Shown here: positions 8,217 through 17,267 of the stretch, piece after piece
Position numbering within the stretch: position 1 is the stretch's first letter
How the letters are laid out: every line of letters begins with the position of its first letter
From: Candidatus Gastranaerophilales bacterium
GTDB lineage: Bacteria; Cyanobacteriota; Vampirovibrionia; Gastranaerophilales; Gastranaerophilaceae
Length of the DNA stretch: 28,003 nt
Direction of reading: 5' to 3'
NCBI GenBank assembly: GCA_910587245.1
Contig: CAJULX010000026.1
Location: forward strand, 1 to 28,003
Position numbers and translations under genes: made by a program
The notes under the pieces: model-generated
Seen by the model: the letters and a program-made list of their open reading frames with translations, nothing else
Database searches by the model: none
Told to the model about the DNA's origin: nothing

Positions 8217-9545
8217 ATGAAAAGTATTCTTAAATCTATAATTTTAATATTTTTGATGATGCAGGTGCAGAATGTTTTTGCTCAATTTCGGGATGTTGAT
8301 TCAAGTGCTATGATAGGTGATATTCCGATTGTAAATTCAAGCAAGACAAAACAACAGCCTTCGCAAAATACCATATCCGATAACAACAAAAAACTTTACG
8401 GTATGGTTGGTAAATCCCAGATTTTAAATTTTGATACGGGTATTAAAAGAGTTTCTATTGCAGACCCGAATATTGCGGATGTTGTTGTAGTTTCTCCGCA
8501 GCAGCTGATTGTTAACGGTAAAAAAACAGGCTCTACAAGTTTGATTTTCTGGGGAAAGAATTCGGCTTCCCCCGTATTTTATAACCTGATTGTGCAGCAG
8601 GATGCCGACAGTTTTCTTGAAGCAGTAAATATGATAGCTCCCAATGAAGACATAACAATAATTTTTAATAACAGCGGCGCTGTTATGAGCGGTTTTATAA
8701 GCTCTGCTTCAATCAGAGAACAAATCCAAAATCTTGCAAAAGCATATGAAGTTAATTTGACCGATTTAACCGAAAGCCCTACAAAGCAGGTATTATTGGA
8801 AGTACGCGTGACGGAAGCCTCTAAAAACTTCACAAGAGATTTGGGGGTTGAATTAGGACTTGGCAACACATCGGGCGTTGTAAACGAGGCTCTTTCCAAT
8901 ATGATAAATGCCAACCCAGGTAAAACGGGTATAAGTCAGGTGTTTTCAAGCAGCGGCTTGAGTTATTATCTGTTTGACAGAAGCAGTAAAATTTCTATGG
9001 CAATACAGGCGTCAGAACAAAAAGGCAACATAAAAATTCTGGCCGAACCAAAGCTTTTAGCCGTAAACAATGAAGAAGCAAGATTTAATGTGGGTAATGA
9101 AGTTCCTATTCCGTCAGAAATTGATGAAAGCGGAAATATTTCATACACACTGAAAGAAACGGGAGTTATTTTAAAATTTAAACCTGAAATTATGGAAAAA
9201 ACAGGCAGAGTAAGATTAAAATTAAGTCCTGAAGTATCTGAAATAGACCGTTCTGCGGGTATTGTAATAGGTTCCGGTGCAAATAATGTATTTGCACAGG
9301 TGCCCGGGTTTAAAACAAGAAAAGTAGACACCACGGTTGAACTTATGGATGGTGAAACCCTTGTAATCGCCGGGCTTTTAACAAATAATACTTCAAAAAA
9401 CAAAACTCAGGTGCCGCTTCTCGGGAATATTCCTGTGTTGGGTGTATTGTTTAGAAATTCAAATGATGTTACAAATGATTCAGAGCTTGTCATATTTATT
9501 ACGCCCAAGATTGTAGACAATATGACACAAATAGACAATATTTAA
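8217..9545 (+). CDS. cpaC: Tad-type outer-membrane secretin CpaC/RcpA
   Basis: 442 residues. A signal peptide ends near VFAQ (about 20-23). An N-terminal N0/BON-like region (about 60-130) holds the pattern GKSQILNFDTGIKRVSIADPNIADV, characteristic of CpaC. The C-terminal secretin domain (about 190-440) contains VLLEVRVTEASKNFTRDLGV, NNEEARFNVGNEVPIP and VELMDGETLVIAGLL. It closes with VPLLGNIPVLGVLFR and SELVIFITPKIV, the conserved beta-lip motif. It should form the multimeric outer-membrane channel through which the Flp fibre or secreted substrate passes. Its presence is the strongest evidence that the cell has an outer membrane. The length is slightly below that of Caulobacter CpaC. No separate pilotin gene is adjacent. 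Confidence 0.95.
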   Translation: MKSILKSIILIFLMMQVQNVFAQFRDVDSSAMIGDIPIVNSSKTKQQPSQNTISDNNKKLYGMVGKSQILNFDTGIKRVSIADPNIADVVVVSPQQLIVNGKKTGSTSLIFWGKNSASPVFYNLIVQQDADSFLEAVNMIAPNEDITIIFNNSGAVMSGFISSASIREQIQNLAKAYEVNLTDLTESPTKQVLLEVRVTEASKNFTRDLGVELGLGNTSGVVNEALSNMINANPGKTGISQVFSSSGLSYYLFDRSSKISMAIQASEQKGNIKILAEPKLLAVNNEEARFNVGNEVPIPSEIDESGNISYTLKETGVILKFKPEIMEKTGRVRLKLSPEVSEIDRSAGIVIGSGANNVFAQVPGFKTRKVDTTVELMDGETLVIAGLLTNNTSKNKTQVPLLGNIPVLGVLFRNSNDVTNDSELVIFITPKIVDNMTQIDNI

Positions 9546-9555
9546 GGTGAAAACC

Positions 9556-10767
9556 ATGGGAATAAAGATAGATACCGTTATAATAGATCCTGAAAATAAT
9601 TCAAGAGAGATTATTTTAAATTATCTTGCCCGAATTGAGGATATAAACGTAACTCAAGAATTTAACGATGTTCTTACCGCAATGAATTTTATAACGGAAA
9701 GCAGACCCCATTTAATTATTGTGGACATTTCCCAAAAAACCCAGATGGCGCTTGATATTATTGTTAAAATATCAAATTCCCTGAAAAATTCAAAAATCAT
9801 TGTTCTTTCTTATGATATGAGCCCTGAAACCGTTATAAAAGCACTAAGAGCAGGCGCAAGAGAATTTCTTACAAAACCTTTAATCGAAAATGATTTTATT
9901 CAAGCTGTTGAAAAATTAAAAGATTTAATTCTCGGAAATATTAACGATACAACAAAATGTAAAGTTATTACGACATTTTCCAATAAAGGCGGCATAGGCA
10001 AAACCGCAATTGCGACAAACCTTGCGGTTGAACTTGCAAATATGACAAAAGAACGTGTTGCCCTTGTTGATTTAAATATGCAGATGGGCGATATAACAAC
10101 ATTTTTGGATTTAAATCCTTCTTTTGATACATCATATGTGATTAATAATTTAGAACGCATTGATGAAGGCTTTTTGTTATCTACCCTTGAAAAATACGGA
10201 AATTCAAGCCTTTACGTGCTTGCAGACCCTCCTGATTTAGAGCAGGCGGAAGTTATTACATCAGAAAATATTACAACCCTGATAAATGTTTTAAGAAACG
10301 TATTTTCATACATTATTATTGATACAACAGCAAGTTTTGACAGCAAAACAATCACTGCTCTTGATAATTCAGACCTTGTACTTTTAATTTCGATTATAAA
10401 TCTTCCCTCTGTTCGAAACTGCCAGAGATGTTTTGATTTGTTTAAACGCCTCGGTTACACAAAAGACAAAATTAAAATCATTGTAAACCGTTATATGGAA
10501 AATGATGAAATTAAGGTGGAAGATGTTGAAGATGTTCTCGGTCATCCTGTGTATTTCAAGATACCGAATAACTATTTCACCATAATAAATGCCATAAATA
10601 AAGGTTTGCCTGTTTGTGAAATTAATCCGCACTCAAATATTGCAAAAAGTTTTAAAGAACTTGCGGCACTGTTATCAGATAATTTTACATACACAAATAC
10701 TCAAAAACCGCAGAAGCGTGAAAAAAGCTTTAACCTTCTGGACATTTTTAAGAAAAAAGGAGAATAG
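9556..10767 (+). CDS. cpaE: CpaE/TadZ-like pilus localisation ATPase with receiver domain
   Basis: About 403 residues from ATG 9556, which has AAGGTGA 5 nt upstream; an in-frame GTG at 9547 is inside that site. The first ~120 residues are a receiver-like domain: Asp57 (in IIVDIS) sits where phosphorylation occurs, and Lys107 (in FLTKPL) is conserved, so the fold and key residues look intact rather than degenerate. A MinD/ParA-type ATPase follows, with a deviant Walker A (NKGGIGKTAIATNLA; KGGIGKT at about 144-150), VDLNMQMGD and YIIIDTTAS. Relatives place the Tad machine at one pole or site in the cell. The neighbouring genes are the secretin and the CpaF ATPase, the usual order. Confidence 0.92.
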   Translation: MGIKIDTVIIDPENNSREIILNYLARIEDINVTQEFNDVLTAMNFITESRPHLIIVDISQKTQMALDIIVKISNSLKNSKIIVLSYDMSPETVIKALRAGAREFLTKPLIENDFIQAVEKLKDLILGNINDTTKCKVITTFSNKGGIGKTAIATNLAVELANMTKERVALVDLNMQMGDITTFLDLNPSFDTSYVINNLERIDEGFLLSTLEKYGNSSLYVLADPPDLEQAEVITSENITTLINVLRNVFSYIIIDTTASFDSKTITALDNSDLVLLISIINLPSVRNCQRCFDLFKRLGYTKDKIKIIVNRYMENDEIKVEDVEDVLGHPVYFKIPNNYFTIINAINKGLPVCEINPHSNIAKSFKELAALLSDNFTYTNTQKPQKREKSFNLLDIFKKKGE

Positions 10768-10771
10768 TTAA

Positions 10772-12277
10772 TTGTCACTCAAAGATAGATTAAATTCCAC
10801 ACAAAATAATCAAAATCAAACAGCCAAAAAAAGCGACAACAATGCCATTTCCAATATTGAGCCTTTAAGTGAAGAGTTTTCATCATTAAAGGAAAAACTG
10901 CATTCTCTTTTAATCGAAAAAGTAAATTCTACCCCGAGCTGGTCAACATATAGTGATAATGAACAAAAAGACCTTATCCGCCAGTTTATAGAGGGTCAGC
11001 TGAATACAAATTTTCGCTCCGTTCCTTTAAATAAAACCGAACGCGATAAATTAATAAAAGAAATTATTCAGGAAGCAAAGGGCTTCGGACCGTTAGACCC
11101 GCTTTTGGAAGACCCCACAATAAGTGATATTCTTGTTAACGGGGCAAAAAATATCTACGTTGAAAAAAACGGCAAACTTTACAAAACTTCCATAGTTTTT
11201 AAAGATAATAACCACCTCAAAAATATTATTGAAAGAATTGTAAGTAAAATCGGAAGAAGAATTGATGAAAAATCTCCGATGGTAGATGCAAGACTTGCTG
11301 ACGGCTCCCGTGTTAATGCAATAATTCCGCCCCTTGCGCTGGACGGGCCTTCTCTTTCAATAAGAAGATTTAAAGCAGATGCAGGCACCATGGAAAGCCT
11401 TTTAAAATGGGGCTCAATCAGTAAAGAAATGGCGGAGGTGCTGGAAGCTGCCGTTGCCGCACGCTGCAATATTGTAATATCAGGCGGAACAGGTGCGGGA
11501 AAAACCACCCTTCTAAACAGTTTATCAGCTAAAATTCCTCCGGGAGAAAGAATTATCACGATTGAAGATTCTGCCGAACTTTCTTTGCAGCAGGAGCACA
11601 TCGTAAGGCTTGAAACCCGTCCTGCAAACATTGAAGGTGAAGGTGCAATAACGGCAAGGGATTTAGTTATAAATACATTGCGTATGCGCCCCGATAGAAT
11701 TATCATCGGTGAGTGCCGCGGAGCCGAAACACTTGATATGCTTCAAGCTATGAATACAGGTCATGACGGTTCTTTAACAACGCTTCATGCCAATTCTCCG
11801 CGTGATGCGCTCTCCCGTCTTGAAACAATGGTTATGTATTCTGGAATTGATTTGCCCGAACGCAATATTAAAAACCAGATTGCTTCTGCCATAAATATTA
11901 TTATCCAGGTTTCAAGATTGCAGGACGGTTCCAGAAAAGTTACAAAGGTTTCTGAAATTGTAGGTATGGAAGAAAACACCATTTCCATGCAGGATATTTT
12001 TAAGTGGGAACAAACCGGCATGGGGAATAAAGTGGTTATGGGTATGCATGTTTCAACGGGTGTGCGTCCCAAATTTATAGAAAAAATCAGAACAAGAGGG
12101 ATGGAAATTAATAACCAGTATTTTGATAAAAACCACCGCCATACCTATTTAACAAGAAATACTCAGGCAAACACCCTTCAAAATGAAGAAATTAACCCGA
12201 GACTCCGTGCTGCCGAAGCACAGCAAAAGAAAATGACCCATGCGGATCTTGATATATTAAAAAGGCTTAAAAGATGA
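10772..12277 (+). CDS. cpaF: Tad secretion ATPase CpaF/TadA
   Basis: 501 residues. The start is TTG at 10772 with AAGGAG 9 nt upstream; no ATG lies near it. The first ~50 residues are a Gln/Asn/Ser-rich, poorly conserved tail. The N-terminal domain has GFGPLDPLLEDPTISDILVNG (around 104-125), a CpaF hallmark. The hexameric ATPase core has Walker A GGTGAGKTT (about 238-246), the IEDSAEL Asp box, IIIGECRG (about 310-317) in the Walker B position and the His-box GHDGSLTTLHAN (about 330-341). It powers assembly, and perhaps retraction, of the pilus from the cytosolic face, docked on TadB/TadC. Its stop codon overlaps the tadB ATG. Confidence 0.95.
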   Translation: MSLKDRLNSTQNNQNQTAKKSDNNAISNIEPLSEEFSSLKEKLHSLLIEKVNSTPSWSTYSDNEQKDLIRQFIEGQLNTNFRSVPLNKTERDKLIKEIIQEAKGFGPLDPLLEDPTISDILVNGAKNIYVEKNGKLYKTSIVFKDNNHLKNIIERIVSKIGRRIDEKSPMVDARLADGSRVNAIIPPLALDGPSLSIRRFKADAGTMESLLKWGSISKEMAEVLEAAVAARCNIVISGGTGAGKTTLLNSLSAKIPPGERIITIEDSAELSLQQEHIVRLETRPANIEGEGAITARDLVINTLRMRPDRIIIGECRGAETLDMLQAMNTGHDGSLTTLHANSPRDALSRLETMVMYSGIDLPERNIKNQIASAINIIIQVSRLQDGSRKVTKVSEIVGMEENTISMQDIFKWEQTGMGNKVVMGMHVSTGVRPKFIEKIRTRGMEINNQYFDKNHRHTYLTRNTQANTLQNEEINPRLRAAEAQQKKMTHADLDILKRLKR

Positions 12278-13236
12278 TAATGCCCTTGCTGGTTTCAATC
12301 GTACTCGGCTTTTTATGCTTTGTATTTGTTGCAAATTTATATAAAGTGCGCATTCCAAGGGCACCTGAAATAGAAAAGCGTCTTGAAAATATTAAAAAAA
12401 GCGGCGGAGCGCAAGACAGTGCAATAATTTCGGATTTTATTACAATCGGAAATGATTTTAAATTCGGTTTCTTAGGAAAATATTTAAAAAACTTTAAGCC
12501 CGCAGAATTTTTAAAAGACCAGCTTTACTATGCAGGGCTTGATATCCAGGTGGATGTATTTATTTTAATTTCGGCATTATGTGCATTTCCTTTCTTTTTA
12601 ATAGCGGCTTTTACAACTCCGTACTGCATTTTACCGGGTATTTTTGCCGCAAGTATTCCTTTTGTTGTTGTGAAATTTTTAATAATGAAGCGGACAAATC
12701 TTTTTACACAACAATTCCCCGAAGCTCTTGATTTGTTATCAAGTTCTTTAAGAGCGGGACATTCTTTATACAGTGCATTTGATGTAATAGTCAAAGAAAT
12801 GCCTTCACCTATCAATCAGGTTTTTAAAAATACGGTGGATGAAATAGCTTTCGGTATTGATACAAAAGATGCCATTATGTCTTTAACAAAAACCATGCCG
12901 TTCAGTATGGATTTAAAATTTTTTACAACGGCGGTGCTGCTGCAAAGAGAAGTAGGCGGAAATCTTGCAAGAATTTTGGACGGACTTTCCGTTACGATAA
13001 GAGAGCGGTTTAAAATGCTCGGGCAGCTAAAAGCGCAAACTGCCCAGTCAAAATTTTCGGGGATAATTTTAACTCTTGTTCCGCCTTTAATTGCGATTAT
13101 TTTATTTTTTATATCCCCCGGGTATATGGATCCTCTTTTGCATACACAGCAGGGAAATATAGCTCTTGCAATTGCGGCAGGCATGGTAATTTTAGGAATT
13201 TACAGCATAATAAAAATTCTTTCAATAGAGATATAG
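12274..13236 (+). CDS. tadB: Tad inner-membrane platform protein TadB (T2SSF domain)
   Basis: 320 residues. Begins ATGA, overlapping the cpaF stop; a second ATG at 12280 is an equally possible start. Membrane helices are predicted near residues 3-20, 95-120 and 122-132, with a further pair near the C-terminus (FSGIILTLVPPLIAIILFF and ALAIAAGMVILGIY). The cytosolic T2SSF domain (about 145-270) has FPEALDLLSSSLRAGHSLYSAF and REVGGNLARILDGLSVTIRER, the GspF-type signature. Together with TadC it forms the platform through which CpaF drives the fibre. Gene order and overlap match other tad loci. Confidence 0.93.
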   Translation: MIMPLLVSIVLGFLCFVFVANLYKVRIPRAPEIEKRLENIKKSGGAQDSAIISDFITIGNDFKFGFLGKYLKNFKPAEFLKDQLYYAGLDIQVDVFILISALCAFPFFLIAAFTTPYCILPGIFAASIPFVVVKFLIMKRTNLFTQQFPEALDLLSSSLRAGHSLYSAFDVIVKEMPSPINQVFKNTVDEIAFGIDTKDAIMSLTKTMPFSMDLKFFTTAVLLQREVGGNLARILDGLSVTIRERFKMLGQLKAQTAQSKFSGIILTLVPPLIAIILFFISPGYMDPLLHTQQGNIALAIAAGMVILGIYSIIKILSIEI

Positions 13237-13246
13237 GAAAAATTAA

Positions 13247-14146
13247 ATGAATTATATTGCAATACCTTTAATATTAGCTCTCTGGGCAGCATATATAACT
13301 TTTGTTATTCTTGAAAAAGAAGACAGCTTCTTAAAAACAAGATTAAAAAGCGCAGGGAAAAAATACAAAACAAGTTCAAAACAATTCCTTGACAATATTC
13401 TTGAAGCATTAAAACCATTTACTGCAGGAAACATTAAAGATGCGAACGTTAAAAATAAAATTAAAGAACTTTTAGTAAGAGTCGGCGCCCCGTCATCCGA
13501 GGATGATATTTTGGATTTTGAAAACAAAAGGCTTATGGTTGTTTTGTTTGTATCTATGCTATGCATTTTCTTTCTTGTAATTTATAAATTGAACAGTATT
13601 GTACTGTGCATAAGTTTTGTTGCAATTTATTTAGCGTATAAATATCCTGAAATGAAAATAAAAAAACTTATAAAATTAAGGGAAAAGGATTTTAATAAAA
13701 ATTTCCCTGATGCTATTGATATGCTTTCCGTTTGTGTGGAAGCGGGCCTTGGCTTAGACAGCGCGATTGAACGTGTGGGGCGTGAATTTAAGGCATTTTC
13801 TCCTACTATAGGATATGAATTTATAAGGCTTTCTCAGGACGTATCATCCGGTATTCCGCGTCATGATGCATTAAAAAACCTTACAAGAAGAATTCGCTGC
13901 AAAGATTTACAATCTTTTGTCGCACTTTTAATACAATCCGAAACTATGGGAACAGGTGTTGTACAGCCGCTATCCGTTTATTGTGATACTTTAAGGAGCA
14001 GAAAAAAACAGAGGGTGGAAGAACTTGTACAGACTTCATCCGCCAAAATGACAATTCCTATGGTTTTATTTTTGCTTCCCGCAATGTTTATCGTTATTTT
14101 GTATCCTTCAATTATTAAGCTTCTTGAAGCACTAAAAACCATGTAA
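13247..14146 (+). CDS. tadC: Tad inner-membrane platform protein TadC (T2SSF domain)
   Basis: 299 residues. ATG at 13247 follows AGGAAAAATTAA. A membrane segment lies at the N-terminus (YIAIPLILALWAAYITFVI), two near residues 93-125, and one at the C-terminus (MVLFLLPAMFIVILYPSII). The T2SSF domain shows FPDAIDMLSVCVEAGLGLDSAIERVG (about 153-178) and LQSFVALLIQSETMGTGVVQPL (about 220-242). It is the partner of TadB in the platform. It is the last tad gene here; ribD starts 6 nt after its stop, so the pilus genes run into a metabolic gene set without a terminator. Confidence 0.92.
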   Translation: MNYIAIPLILALWAAYITFVILEKEDSFLKTRLKSAGKKYKTSSKQFLDNILEALKPFTAGNIKDANVKNKIKELLVRVGAPSSEDDILDFENKRLMVVLFVSMLCIFFLVIYKLNSIVLCISFVAIYLAYKYPEMKIKKLIKLREKDFNKNFPDAIDMLSVCVEAGLGLDSAIERVGREFKAFSPTIGYEFIRLSQDVSSGIPRHDALKNLTRRIRCKDLQSFVALLIQSETMGTGVVQPLSVYCDTLRSRKKQRVEELVQTSSAKMTIPMVLFLLPAMFIVILYPSIIKLLEALKTM

Positions 14147-14152
14147 ATTATT

Positions 14153-15223
14153 ATGAATAAAATTTATGAAAAAATTATGAAAAGATGTTTGTCCCTTGCA
14201 AAAAAAGGTCAGGGTGCCGTTGCTCCAAATCCTATGGTAGGGTGTGTTATCACGGATGACAGGGGAAACATTTTAACGGAAGGATATCATCAAAAATACG
14301 GTGGAAACCACGCAGAAAGAAATGCAATTCTTAATTGCACCGAAAATTTAAAAGGTTCAACCCTTTTTGTTAACCTTGAACCGTGTTCGCATTTTGGAAA
14401 AACCCCTCCCTGTGCGGATTTAATTATAGAAAGCGGGATAAAAAAAGTTGTCTGTGCAATGTCTGACCCAAATCCCATTGTATCAGGAAACGGCATTAAA
14501 AAACTTCAAAATGCGGGAATTGAAGTAATAACAGGGGTTTTAGAAGATGAAGCAAAAGAATTAAATAAAGTTTTTATAAAAAACATTACACAAAAAAAAC
14601 CCTACATTATGATTAAAACGGCAATAACGGCCGATTCAAAAATTGCTCTTCAAAACGGTAAATCAAAATGGATAACGGATGATTATTCAAGAAAACTTGT
14701 TCATAAAATGAGGGGTGAATATCAAGCTATAATGACAGGTTCAGGAACGGTTTTAGCAGATAATCCGAATTTAACATCAAGAATTAAGGGCGGTAAAAAC
14801 CCTGTAAGAATTATTATGGATAAAAAAGGTGTAATACCCCTTGAATACAATATTTTTAAAAATAATACGGAAAAAATAATCATTATCACAAATTCAAAAA
14901 ATAAATATCCGAACCATATACAAAAAATCAATTTTGAAGGGTATGAGAGTCTTTTTAAGACACTTTATACTCTCGGGATATATAATGTGCTTGTTGAAGG
15001 AGGATGCGGCTTAAATTCAAGCATAATGGATTCCGGGGAGGCTGATGAAATTTCAATATTTATGGCGCCTAAAATTTTTGGCGGCGGAAAGGCTTTTGTA
15101 GACGGGTTTTTCTTTAATTCTCCAGATGACTGTATACAACTGAAAGATTTAAACGTTAAAAAATTAAAAAATGATATTTTAATTACCGGAAAATTCCTGT
15201 ATGATAAAGAAAAATCTTTATAA
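14153..15223 (+). CDS. ribD: Bifunctional riboflavin deaminase/reductase RibD
   Basis: 356 residues. Carries out two riboflavin steps: deamination of the pyrimidine ring, then NADPH-dependent reduction of the ribosyl side chain. The N-terminal deaminase domain has the zinc site NHAERNAI and PCSHFGKTPPC, with the catalytic Glu in HAE; the Cys/His ligands are complete. AVAPNPMVGCV near residue 22 is also diagnostic. The C-terminal reductase domain (about 145-356) starts KPYIMIKTAITADSKIA and includes LVEGGCGLNSSIM. Other rib genes are not in the window, and I saw no FMN riboswitch upstream, only 6 nt from tadC. It should be transcribed from the tad promoter. Confidence 0.95.
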   Translation: MNKIYEKIMKRCLSLAKKGQGAVAPNPMVGCVITDDRGNILTEGYHQKYGGNHAERNAILNCTENLKGSTLFVNLEPCSHFGKTPPCADLIIESGIKKVVCAMSDPNPIVSGNGIKKLQNAGIEVITGVLEDEAKELNKVFIKNITQKKPYIMIKTAITADSKIALQNGKSKWITDDYSRKLVHKMRGEYQAIMTGSGTVLADNPNLTSRIKGGKNPVRIIMDKKGVIPLEYNIFKNNTEKIIIITNSKNKYPNHIQKINFEGYESLFKTLYTLGIYNVLVEGGCGLNSSIMDSGEADEISIFMAPKIFGGGKAFVDGFFFNSPDDCIQLKDLNVKKLKNDILITGKFLYDKEKSL

Positions 15224-15241
15224 AAGAAAAGAGGAAATTTA

Positions 15242-15679
15242 ATGAAAATTCTTGTCATAAACGGCCCGAATCTTAACCTTTTAGGTACAAGAGAACCTGA
15301 AATATACGGCAGTGCAACACTTTCAAGCATTGAAAAAGAAATTCTTGAATATACTGAATCTTTTAAGGGAGTTGAGGTTGAATTTTTCCAATCTAACCAT
15401 GAAGGAGAAATTGTGGATAAAATTCAATCCGCAAAAGGGCTTTACGACGGCATTATAATTAACCCTGCCGCTTATACTCACACATCCGTTGCAATAGCGG
15501 ATGCAATTAAGGCTGTAAATCTTCCTGCGGTTGAAATTCACCTTTCAAATATTAATTCGCGAGAAGATTTTAGGAAAAAATCAATAACTGCACCTTCATG
15601 CATAGGACAGATTTCAGGATTTGGCAAAAACGGTTATCTTGCAGGGCTTTTTTGCCTTATTAAACATTTAGAAAATTAA
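15242..15679 (+). CDS. aroQ: Type II 3-dehydroquinate dehydratase
   Basis: 145 residues, the normal size of the dodecameric type II enzyme. It converts 3-dehydroquinate to 3-dehydroshikimate in the shikimate pathway. Motifs in order: INGPNLNLLGTREPEIYG (about 5-22), containing the lid-loop Arg and the catalytic Tyr; FFQSNHEGEIVDKIQ; NPAAYTHTSVAI; and EIHLSNINSREDFRKKS, with the catalytic His in EIH. The lid Arg and Tyr, Asn and His are all present. A Shine-Dalgarno, GAGGAAATTTA, precedes ATG 15242, 18 nt after ribD. Confidence 0.95.
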   Translation: MKILVINGPNLNLLGTREPEIYGSATLSSIEKEILEYTESFKGVEVEFFQSNHEGEIVDKIQSAKGLYDGIIINPAAYTHTSVAIADAIKAVNLPAVEIHLSNINSREDFRKKSITAPSCIGQISGFGKNGYLAGLFCLIKHLEN

Positions 15680-15694
15680 AATACGGGCTTTTTT

Positions 15695-16615
15695 ATGAAA
15701 AAAGAAGCACGGTTTTTACAAATTATATCAGATGTTCTTGATGATTCATCATATCTCGGGGATGATTGTGCGTATTTAAGCGAGTATAACCTTGTTGTGT
15801 CATCCGATTCGCTTGTTGAAGATGTGCATTTTGATTTAAACACAATTTCCGCTTATTCTCTCGGGAAAAAATCACTGCTTGTTAATATCAGCGATATTCT
15901 ATCATCCGGTGCAAAGCCTGAATATTTAACCGTTTCGCTTTCAGGTATGCTGAATGAAGATTTTATCGAAAATTTTTATAAAGGGGCAAATGAAATCTGT
16001 CATAAATACGGTTTAAAAATAATCGGCGGAGATTTAACGGGCGGAGATAAAATAACAATAGCAGTTACAATTTTCGGCAATACAAAAGGCAGAAACATAT
16101 CATCAAGAAAAAATGCAAAAGATGGATATATAGTGCTTCTTGCGGGATATCACGGTTCAAGTGCGGCAGGGTTTAAAATTTTAAACGGCAATGATGAATG
16201 CTTCCTTACCAAGGAAGATGTCTCAAAAAATAAAGATTATTTTATAAAAAGCCATACAGAACCTGAACTTTATCCTGAAATAAGCGAAATTATATCAAAA
16301 AACTGCAAGCAGCCTTACGCTATGATGGATACTTCAGACGGACTTTATGACGGGCTGAAAAAAATTTCCGAAGCTTCCGATGTGGGTTTTAGCATAGAAT
16401 TCGATAAAATTTTAAGAAAAACAAATAACTTCAACGATGTTTTATTCGGCGGGGAAGATTACGGACTTTTAATATGTCTTGAAACTTCGGATTTTGAAAA
16501 GGTTTTCCCTCTTTTAAACGGTAAAGATATCGCCGTTATAGGAAAAGTAACGGACGGCAAAATTCTTGTAGACGGCAAAGAAATAACGGAAGATTTAAGT
16601 TATGAACACTTTTAA
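15695..16615 (+). CDS. thiL: Thiamine-monophosphate kinase
   Basis: 306 residues. Makes thiamine pyrophosphate from thiamine monophosphate and ATP. PurM/ThiL-fold motifs are seen in order: LGDDCAYL (about 21-28), SSDSLVEDVHFD (36-47), LVNISDILSSGAKP (about 62-75), IGGDLTGGDKI (about 109-119), then MMDTSDGLYDGL in the second domain and FGGEDYGLLICL. The metal and ATP Asp residues are conserved. It starts 15 nt after aroQ, and its last codons overlap ispD by 14 nt, so translation is coupled. No TPP riboswitch was found nearby. Confidence 0.93.
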   Translation: MKKEARFLQIISDVLDDSSYLGDDCAYLSEYNLVVSSDSLVEDVHFDLNTISAYSLGKKSLLVNISDILSSGAKPEYLTVSLSGMLNEDFIENFYKGANEICHKYGLKIIGGDLTGGDKITIAVTIFGNTKGRNISSRKNAKDGYIVLLAGYHGSSAAGFKILNGNDECFLTKEDVSKNKDYFIKSHTEPELYPEISEIISKNCKQPYAMMDTSDGLYDGLKKISEASDVGFSIEFDKILRKTNNFNDVLFGGEDYGLLICLETSDFEKVFPLLNGKDIAVIGKVTDGKILVDGKEITEDLSYEHF

Positions 16616-17252
16616 TAAAATTACTGCAATTATAACAGCAGGCGGGGTTTCAAACAGATTCGGCTCAAATAAACTGCTGGAATCTTTAGAGGGCGGCAAA
16701 TCCGTAATTATTACCACGATTGAAAAATTTCTGCCTTTTTGTGATGAAATTATAATTCCTTGCCATGATGATGTAAAAGAGCATATTAAAAAAAATATAT
16801 CCGATAATTCAAAAATCGCTTTTGCATCTTTCGGGGAAACGCGCCAAAAATCAGTATTTAACGGACTTATGGAATGTAAAAAAGCAGGCGGGTGCGATAT
16901 TGTTTTAATCCATGACGGCGCAAGACCTTTTATAGAGCCTGATACCATTAAAGAAACAGTTGAAAAATTGAAAGAATACAAAGGTGTGTGTGTCGGTATT
17001 TATGCGACAGATACAATAAAAATCACCGATGAAACAGGTAAAATAATAAAAACAATAGACAGAAATACCGTATTTTGCGCACAAACCCCGCAGGGCTTTG
17101 ATTTTAAAACTATTCTTGATGCTCATAAAAAATTGCAGGATAAAAATTTTACGGATGATTCAAGCATGCTTGAATATCTCGGGGTTGAAGTGTATGCACT
17201 GGAAGGCACCCGCACCAACAAAAAAATAACGTTCAGGGAAGATTTGATTTAA
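16602..17252 (+). CDS. ispD: 2-C-methyl-D-erythritol 4-phosphate cytidylyltransferase
   Basis: 216 residues. Third step of the MEP isoprenoid pathway: CTP plus methylerythritol phosphate gives CDP-ME. The N-terminal nucleotide loop reads IITAGGVSNRFGSNKLLE, keeping the key Gly, Arg and Lys. GETRQKSVFNGL, LIHDGARPF and AQTPQGFDFKTI follow, then DDSSMLEYLG near the C-terminus, all IspD hallmarks. The protein is a little short of the ~230-residue average. It is the last gene of the long plus-strand block and ends convergently with the TPR gene, 15 nt away. Confidence 0.93.
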   Translation: MNTFNKITAIITAGGVSNRFGSNKLLESLEGGKSVIITTIEKFLPFCDEIIIPCHDDVKEHIKKNISDNSKIAFASFGETRQKSVFNGLMECKKAGGCDIVLIHDGARPFIEPDTIKETVEKLKEYKGVCVGIYATDTIKITDETGKIIKTIDRNTVFCAQTPQGFDFKTILDAHKKLQDKNFTDDSSMLEYLGVEVYALEGTRTNKKITFREDLI

Positions 17253-17264
17253 TAATAATCAAAT
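17242..17264. terminator. AT-only hairpin between convergent ispD and the TPR gene
   Basis: Perfect 8-bp arms ATTTGATT (17242-17249) and AATCAAAT (17257-17264) with a 7-nt loop. It overlaps the ispD stop codon. It lies exactly between the two convergent genes, but has no G/C clamp and no long T-tract, so it is at best a weak bidirectional terminator. Confidence 0.4.
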
Positions 17265-17267
17265 ATT

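Noticed and set aside
11179..11706. 175-codon minus-strand frame inside cpaF, and similar long antisense frames in cpaC, ilvD and tadB
   Set aside because: They mirror strongly conserved genes in antisense frames, lack ribosome sites and show no recognisable motifs.
14147..15694. FMN or TPP riboswitches before ribD and thiL
   Set aside because: The intergenic gaps are only 6 and 15 nt, too short for either element.
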